In this document: one piece after another, positions 57,441 through 64,000 of the stretch
Numbering within the stretch: position 1 is the first letter of the stretch
How the letters are laid out: the number at the start of each line of letters is the position of its first letter
NCBI GenBank assembly: GCA_034440575.1
Contig: JAOTOL010001613.1
Location: forward strand, 1,973,501-2,037,500
Source of the DNA: Imbricaverruca yamaguchii
Lineage: Eukaryota; Arthropoda; Thecostraca; Neoverrucidae
DNA length: 64,000 nucleotides
Reading direction: 5' to 3'
Translations under genes and position numbers: made by a program
The notes under the pieces: model-generated
Told to the model about the DNA's origin: nothing
The model's input: only the letters and a program-made list of their open reading frames with translations
Databases searched by the model: none

Positions 57441-58716
57441 TGTTGTGCCCAATAGAATGTGACGCCTCTTCCACCGGAGAAAGGCGTCCCTTCGGGAAGG
57501 CATGAATGTGCATCCCCCACCCTCGAATTTTATTTAGGCGGAAGCTCCTGTCGGATAGGAACGTTAAGCGTCATTAGCGGATATACCACGGTGCCGCCCT
57601 CTGGTGGTGGGCTTGTGAAGGAAAACTTACCAAAGTGGGCTTGCTATGATGATGCCATGTTTTAGTCTCTGTAGGAGCTGCAGGTAATGCCTAATTTTCT
57701 AATTTTAGCAACATTTGAACAAGCTTTCTATTCATGACATAGTTGTTTTATCAAATAATTTAACTATGTCGCCTTGACCTAAAACAGAAATTGGTGTAAT
57801 TGGTCACCGAACTTCTTGAAGTAAAAGACGTCATACAATTTCTGTGTAATATGCTGTCGAATTCTATCGTTGTTGTTGACAGAGGTGAAAAAAGTACCAA
57901 CACCACAACGTACCACGGTGGAAATTTACCACTGCGAGCCATTCCTCCGTGGTGGAAACTCGTCCCCGGAGACTAGGAACAAACAAACTGCTGGCTTGAT
58001 TCGAGCTTCGGAAAAAAAATATTGTTTACGATTTCTCGAAAAAGTAAAACCCGTCGAATTTCTCGAAATGAGATGAATCCCCAAAAATTAATTAATACGG
58101 CAAATCGCAGAATGCTTGGGCGGATGGTGGAAGTTATTGCGGAAAAACTGCGTTTGGGACAAGTTGCCTAAGATTGTCTTGAGGCAAGCAAAACCATAAT
58201 GTCAACGTAGTTCCAAGCGAAGTTGAGTATCCTCTTCCGCAATGCTTCCGCTTCCACAAAGCAAGGGCTGGTTTGAATACATTCCTAGCACGTGACCGAA
58301 ATCTTCACTAAAATTATTTCTTTTTGGAAATCACGGCCTGACTGATCCAATCTCGCCCAATGGCCCTCAACGCCATTTCTATCAATTGTATACCAAAATA
58401 TCCGCCGACCAATTGCGAGGAGTATAGCCAAACGTGGTGAGTCGGCGCCGTAGCGTTCCAGGGTTATTCACGAAAAGCTTTGCTCGGTTGTGGTGTCGCA
58501 TTGACCACCACCAGAACACGGGCTAATGGATATATTGCGCAGGTGTGGCTGTGGTTTAGCTTAGCATTACTTTTTTACAGTTATAATGGCACAGGAGTAT
58601 AACTAAAGTTAAATACAGCAATGTATATCATTTTTCTTTTTATTGCGAAGTACAGCTTTGCTATGGAAGCATGTAATTCCCCAACTTGCACCCCGGCCAT
58701 GCCATGTTAGCGACGC
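57441..58716. other. Unassigned
   Basis: No recognisable feature. Confidence 0.4.
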
Positions 58717-59120
58717 TTGTCTATAACTGTCCCCACTACTCATCCCCTACCGACATTCCTCACTGATTTTTCAGATCTGAAGTTCACCGCTCAGCTGGCA
58801 GCCCTCTGTGACCTGTATGACGTGCTCGCCGAGGGTAGCAAGTCGCTTCAAAATCTTCAGCTCCTGCCTTGGGAACGACGGCGCATGTTTGACAATATGG
58901 TGTGCAAGCTCGCTGAGATGCAGGACGCTTTGGAGAACGAGGACACAGAGCTAATGGCGGAGCGCTGGCCCATGCTGTCAGCACTTCCACTTCCTTCTGG
59001 CAAATTCTCGAAAATTGCTCTGTTGGCGGCATATAACGCGAGCATTAGGTCTCGCCTTGAGTATTGCTCCGTCATCTGGGCAGGCACAGCCACAACACAT
59101 CTCACCAGGATTGATTGGGT
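58717..59120 (+). pseudogene. Chimera: hAT-protein-like stretch joined to a LINE RT fragment
   Basis: A single frame first reads FTAQLAALCDLYDVLAEGSK and LLPWERRRMFDNMVCKLAEM (about 58780-58920). This resembles a helical region found in hAT-derived zinc-finger proteins. From about 59030 it switches to YNASIRSRLEYCSVIWAG and TTHLTRID, the RT thumb block common in LINEs. The junction near 58990 marks one mobile fragment joined to another. The LINE part is convincing; the hAT part is from memory of the pattern and weaker. Confidence 0.45.
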
Positions 59121-59269
59121 CGAGGTGTGGCACTACAGTGTGGAGCAAGCCGCATTAAAAATTTATATTCTTATCGAGACCATTTCCGAAAATGAGTGTG
59201 AAATCTCCTTTTCAGTTAAGTTAGTGAACAAATTTGTGGTGTTTCCGAGTTTGTTACATATAATATTTA

Positions 59270-62200
59270 TATGGTAAGCATAAAGAAGACAGTGAAATAT
59301 GAAGTGAATTGCATCTCGTTTAAAATGGCCGCATGAGCATGATGGGTCATGTAGAGGATTGACGACGAAATGCGTCTGCATTTAGTTGAGTGAGGCGTAT
59401 CCTAAACCTTGCATGCAGCGTGTTGCCTGCTTTTGTACCAATCCAATAATATTGTGACGGTGTCATGGCTCTTGTGCGACACATAATTGCACTCTTGTAT
59501 TTATTGATGTTTGGTTCATGCGTCAAATTTTCAGGAAGATTGTTCCACACCTTTGTTGTGGCCAGGAAAAACGTTTTTTGGAACGGGGCGAATCTATTTC
59601 GAGGGACTTTTGTGTGGTTGAATTTCTGAGACGCCTTCCTTTAATGGTCTGCCGTGTTTCAGTAACTAGTTTTGTGGTATAATTTGGTAGACCCGGGCAT
59701 GCGTGCTTCAGCTTGTGAACTAAAAAAAGTTTATGAATTTCTTGCCGTGTTTTAAGTTCACCCAATCCCAATTCCGATGTAATTTTTCCTCATGATGCTC
59801 TATATAGTGCACCTGTGATTAATCTAGTTGCCCTTTTTGTAATTTTTCAAGTCTGATTGCATCCGATATTGTTATATGTCCGTCGTATATAGTATCTGCA
59901 TAGTCAAACAAAGGCCGAATGTAAATTGTGTACAGGTTACAGAGGATTTGCTTCGGAATCTTACTTGCAACAGGATAAAGGGGGCTTAGTGCACAATTGA
60001 CCTTTAGGATAATGTCGTTTAAGTGACTATGGAAGCGTAAGTCAGAAGAAAATGTAAGGCCGAGGTGTTTATGATTTCTTAAGATTGGTATTGGCTCGCC
60101 TCCCATTCTGAGATGTTGTGGTTTGCTGGCACTCTTACATGTGAATGTTTGTTGGATCGTTTTTGCCGCGTTAAATTGTATGCCCCATGTTGTTTCAAAT
60201 TTGTTTATAACATCGATATTTTTGTAATCGATTGTTGTGTTTCTAGTGAGGCTTGTATATGTGAAGAGCAAAGCGACATGTCATTAACGAAAAAACGTAT
60301 TTCATTTGTAATCATGTCCGCGGAGTCACTTTGATATATCAATGCCGAAAAGGGTTCCAAAACAGAACCCAGTGGGCAACCCGAATTGATGGTATTTGAT
60401 GATGATAGGCTGTTTCCTTCCTTTACACGCTGTTCCCTATTATGTAGGTATGATTGCAGCCAAATGAATGCAGTGCCGTTAATCCCTCATTTGTTTTTGC
60501 ACTTAAAAATAAGCCCTGCATGCCATGTAGTTTTAAAATATTTTTGTATGTCCAAATATATACATGTGAAGTCAAGATTTCGATCCAAAATTGAATATAG
60601 AGTACGTGTCAAATAGAGCAACTGTAGTTTGGTCCCATGACTTGGACGGAAACCACTTTGTCTTTCAAAGAGTATATTGTTTTCCGTTATCTGTGAATAA
60701 ATTCATTTAAAAGCTAACTTTTATAGGATTTTGGACCAACACGATAAGAGGCTAATTGGCCTAAAATTTGTGGGATCAGAACATGACCATTTCTTTTTGA
60801 ATATGGGCGACACATTTGCTTCTTTCAATTCATTGGGGAAAATTCCGAGTGATAACGATTTACTGAATAATTTAGTATGTGGTTCGTAGATAAGAATAGC
60901 AATTAGTTAAAGCAGCCTGGGAGGTATTTCATCAGGGCCTGCCGATTTATTTGGATTTAGATGGTTGAGTTGCTGAAGAACTTCATTTTCAGTAACTTAC
61001 ATTTCTGCCAAACTTGGAATGCTGTGATTATATTGTGCGTCCATAGAGGGTAGCTGCAGGTTATTAGGTGATTGGGATTGTTCCGCAAAATGGGCGTCCA
61101 AGACTGTTGCCTTCTCTGTATCATCAATGATTGCACCAATTTGACCACCTAGGGGTGGTATGCTTTGGGACATCGTACTACCAAGTATCCCCTTTAAAAT
61201 TTGATGGTATTTTCAAGGACTATGTTTGCATTCGTCTAGTTTCATGACTTAGCTCTTAATGTGATGATTTTTTGATGATTTGTTAAGTTCGGTGACGCTT
61301 ACGCTGGTCTTTCTAATTATCTCAACTAAGCCATTTTTGCATCCTTTTGACAATTTGAAATTGTCGGCCTCGTCTTCTGAAATTTCTTTTCAGCTCAGAA
61401 TCAACACATGGTTTGCTTGCCCCATTGGTTCTGATTATTTTTATGGGCATGGCTTCTTTTGCGGCTTTAATAATAACATCAGAAAATATTTGTGTTGCTT
61501 CATCAACGTCTTTGCCTAAAATATTTTCCCAGTCTACATTTTGAAGGAATATGATAATTTTGTCGCTGTCTAGCTTGTCAAAGTCCCATATTTTCTTGCT
61601 ATATGTATGCTTAGTCGACTTGGTGGCATTTAAGGTTACAAATATAGGGCAATGGTCAATATTCGTGAAAGGAGACAAGATGACACTTTCAAAAATATTT
61701 TTTTGTTTGAAGTAATGATTAAGTCCCTCAGATTATGTACTTCGTTCGCGACTCTTGTCGGTTCGTTTAAAGTTGGAAGAGTTGCAGCGTGTTAATTGTT
61801 TCCAGAAGGTCTAAGTCAAATGGGGTAACTCTTCCATTGGCGTACGACTGGTTCAAGAAAATATTCCCAGAATTAAAATCGTCCATGACAAGGATTATTA
61901 ACGGGTTCAACATTAGGGCTCAGGACATGTTATCATTAAATTTGTCAATAAATGACTTATACTTGCCTGATGACAGGTTCGGTGGGAACTATGTTCAGCA
62001 TATTATGTTCGATGCATCTTTAATTTTCACCAGACCACATCCAAATTTTCATTTTTTAAATTATATTTTCATTCCTAATTTCCATCCATTCTACATCAAG
62101 TTGAGTGTGGTTCAGTCTTTTGACTCCGAGTGCCGTGCTTACATATATTGCAGTCCCACCTCCTTGGCGAAGCCCTTGCCTCGTCAGTGGATCATGGAAT

Positions 62201-62440
62201 TTGTATAATCTGTAAAGACTTGGGTGGACCTGGTTGCTAAGTTTTGTCTCAGTCAATAATACTATTTTGAGTTGTAATTTGTGCGACCTCATCAAGTGTT
62301 GCAAGGGTCGTGATGCTGCTTATGTTTACGTGGCTTATTTTTATTCGCGCATGGTCGACGTAAGGAGGACCGGGGTTGGTCTCAATACCAGATATAATGA
62401 GGAGTATCCTGAGATCTGGTGTTTGATGCCAGATATCAAT
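59270..62440 (-). pseudogene. LINE polyprotein relic: 2A-like peptide, endonuclease, RT, zinc knuckle
   Basis: The reading starts LRILLIISGIETNPGPPYVD (about 62425-62354). The endonuclease shows LLTETKLS (62238-62261), GGGTAIYV (about 62137-62160), MDDFNSG (near 61872-61886, the GDFN site) and DHCPIF (about 61641-61658). RT blocks are KSAGPDEIP (about 60950), NFRPISLLS and SGFRPSHGT. The second catalytic box reads FVND (60280-60291) instead of FADD, losing one metal-binding Asp. The thumb has IYIRPLFDYADTIY. After WNNLPENLT a frame change separates ARFRIRLTQLNAD from DPSCSCGHFKRDAIHF, a Cys/His knuckle seen at the end of many LINE proteins. The frames are scattered, so no protein is made. Confidence 0.85.
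62366..62410 (-). other. 2A-like ribosome-skipping sequence (degenerate)
   Basis: Minus-strand codons read ILLIISGIETNPGP, with NPGP at 62377-62366. The 2A consensus is a Leu-rich helix, then Asp-Val/Ile-Glu-x-Asn-Pro-Gly and Pro. Here everything is present except the Asp before Ile. 2A-like sequences at the N-terminus of APE-type LINE proteins are known from several invertebrates. An in-frame stop lies about 16 codons upstream of the helix. Confidence 0.72.
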
Positions 62441-62691
62441 GAGTACATATTTCTAAGCACCGGTGCTACGAGTCCCAATTTTATATTCGGTGAGTCCGTA
62501 TATGTGAGTTGATGCCACGCACCGTGAACAATGTGGATTTAGGCTGGGTTTTCATCTTAATGTTACTACGCGAAAACAAGAGACATTGAAACGAGCAGGT
62601 GGAGACAGGTGCAGACACAGTAGTGAGATAATTGCGCATACTCTAGGAACAGCAGTGGTGGGCAGCGCACTTTCGACATTTTCCTCCCTCA

Positions 62692-64000
62692 ACACGCGCC
62701 CTGGATTGTGGGTGAAATCCGCCCACCCCTCCGGTTTTTCGTAGTTAACTCAAGATTGTACCAGCCGATATATGCCATTGTTTGTGTACGTACTTCGAAA
62801 TTATCGGCGCGTTGTTTAAAGTAAGAAAAACGAAAATCGACCGGAAGGTTTTCGAGTTAGGGGTTTTTAAAATCAAAACAAATTCTCAGCGCCAGACCAC
62901 AAATATCGGCGCTGATGCGCTTCCAGTATATCGGAAAAAAGGAAGTGTTCTTGGCAACACTAGCGACTTGTTGATGTACATTATAATGCTACATTGTTGC
63001 AAAGCCATGTCAGGTCACCGAGGTCAAGTCAGGTCAAGTTCATGACAGGCTAACACACGCCCTGGAGGGTGAATTCCGCCCACCCCTCCGATTTTTCTTA
63101 GATAACTCCATATTGTGCATGCCGATATACGCCATTTTTTCAAACCTTCTTCGAAATGACAGGCGCATTGTGTAAAGCAAGAAAAATGAAAATCGACCGA
63201 AGTTTTGTCAAATTAGGGGCCGTTGAAGTTAAAAAAAATAGGGGCGCCAAACCACAAAAATCGACGATCATGCATCCCCTATATTGGCAAAAAGGAAGTG
63301 TTCTTGACAACACTAGCGACTTGTTTGATGCATATTGTTATGCTATGTAATTTAAAAGTCATGCTAGGTCGCCGAGGTCAAGTCAGGTCAAGTTCATGAC
63401 AGGCTAATGGAACCAAACTTGGTCAACTGGAATGTTGTCATAAATGCAAATGACTCTCATGCGATTGATGTCACTTTGCATGTCACTACACATTCGAAAA
63501 TCCACTGTTTGTCATTGTGTTCCTAAGCGTTCCATACTTTATTCATATATTTCACTTCTTTCTTTGCGAAGCCGATTGTGCCGAGCCGCCTAACGGAGCA
63601 GTCGGGTGGGCAGTCCGGTTCCGCCAACCGGAGCAGGTAATGACCTGATAAAGTGCTCTTATATAGGTGAACTGAGATAAAATAGCTGATCTGGCATCTG
63701 TATTGCATCATTAGTAATGACCAAAACATCATTAATGCCAATTTTGGAGAATTTAAATACAATAACAGCAATCCATAACAATGACATGCCAAGCAACAGG
63801 AAAACTGGAAAATTTTACTATTTTGACTTCATTTGAACCTCAAGATATTGACTTCAGGTCATGAAATTTGCATACAATAAAGTTCACTATCGCGCCTATC
63901 CACCCAACGAAGTTCGTTGCTGTAGCCTTAATAGGAGCCGACATCTTAGGGGGAGGAACCCGCCCCCCTCCAGTGCGCGTAATTTCCAGAGGTCCTCTAG
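62692..64000 (+). mobile_element. TTAA-type inverted-repeat element (copy 2) with internal tandem duplication, cut by window end
   Basis: This is the reverse of the element at 20696-21613. It begins TCAACACGCGCCCTGG and ends, at the window edge, in ATTTCCAGAGGTCCTCTAG, about 15 bp short of the expected other end. Two units of about 355 bp follow one another (62692-63048 and 63050-63412). Both open with ACGCCCTGG and contain AAGAAAAA(C/T)GAAAATCGACC, GGAAGTGTTCTTG and GTCAAGTCAGGTCAAGTTCA. Copy 1 has only one unit. No transposase is visible. Confidence 0.85.

Larger units (their letters stand above)
59160..62500 (-). mobile_element. APE-type LINE with 2A-like start (CR1/L2-like group), inactivated
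   Basis: On the minus strand, from high to low coordinates, come a 2A-like peptide (about 62410-62366), AP-type endonuclease (about 62300-61640), linker (to about 61320), reverse transcriptase (about 60970-59820) and a C-terminus with a Cys/His knuckle (59347-59270). Stops and frame changes occur throughout and the RT catalytic box is mutated. The 5' and 3' ends are not defined; no CTTTATGT tail is seen, so this is a different family from the CR1 copies at 0 and 9 kb. Confidence 0.88.

Overview
This is eukaryotic, almost certainly metazoan, non-host DNA: I find no intact protein-coding gene, no operons and no functional tRNA or rRNA gene. The window is filled with broken retrotransposons of several lineages, tRNA-derived SINEs, small DNA transposons with inverted ends, large dispersed repeats and unusually many tandem arrays. 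The mixture (a CR1-type LINE with an esterase-like ORF1, an I-like LINE with RNase H, a LINE with a 2A-like start, and an endonuclease-bearing Penelope element) suggests an invertebrate. An arachnid such as a tick is my guess from the flavour of the reverse transcriptases; it is an inference, not a demonstration.

Layout. 1-0.53 kb: 3' end of a CR1-type LINE with a CTTTATGT tail. 0.5-7.3 kb: largely featureless, with a (CT)n run. 7.29-7.45 kb: a hAT-type MITE with perfect 8-bp target duplications. 7.7-7.96 kb: a palindromic MITE. 8.4-13.23 kb: a nearly full-length but frameshifted copy of the same CR1 LINE, interrupted by a SINE at 10.4-10.8 kb. 14.5 kb: a second SINE family. 16.16-19.09 kb: a heavily decayed I-like LINE (linker, RT, RNase H, C-terminus) split by a 10-bp CGTGAC-type array. 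19.8-23.4 kb: dispersed repeats R1 and A with a TTAA-flanked inverted-repeat element between them. 28.9-31.4 kb: a Penelope-like element (RT plus GIY-YIG) ending in a hammerhead-ribozyme-like motif. 31.5-33.2 kb: repeat A again, inverted (copy B), then R1 again in direct orientation. 33.8-37.8 kb: a pair of ~425-bp inverted arms (R2) around a foldback element whose long inverted repeats are themselves arrays of a TACGTACATTTGCGC-like motif. 38.2-38.5 kb: another SINE. 41.3-42.7 kb: a second, longer TACGTACATTTG array.

43.2-53.5 kb is a cluster of GC-rich minisatellites with 53-, 21-, 40/41-, 38- and 44-bp units. The 40/41-bp array (about 60 units, 2.4 kb) is open in all six reading frames. 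54 kb: another SINE. 58.7-59.1 kb: a chimera of a hAT-protein-like stretch and an RT C-terminus. 59.1-62.5 kb: an antisense APE-type LINE whose ORF begins with a degenerate 2A-like sequence ending NPGP and whose RT catalytic box is mutated. 62.7-64.0 kb: a second copy of the TTAA element with an internal ~355-bp tandem duplication, cut by the window end.

Nothing here works as a pathway. The logic is nested insertion: SINE into CR1, satellite into the I-like LINE, and a foldback element into an older array of its own kind. The best leads are the foldback family with 9-bp target duplications, the 2A-like LINE, the Penelope ribozyme motif and the six-frame-open minisatellite.
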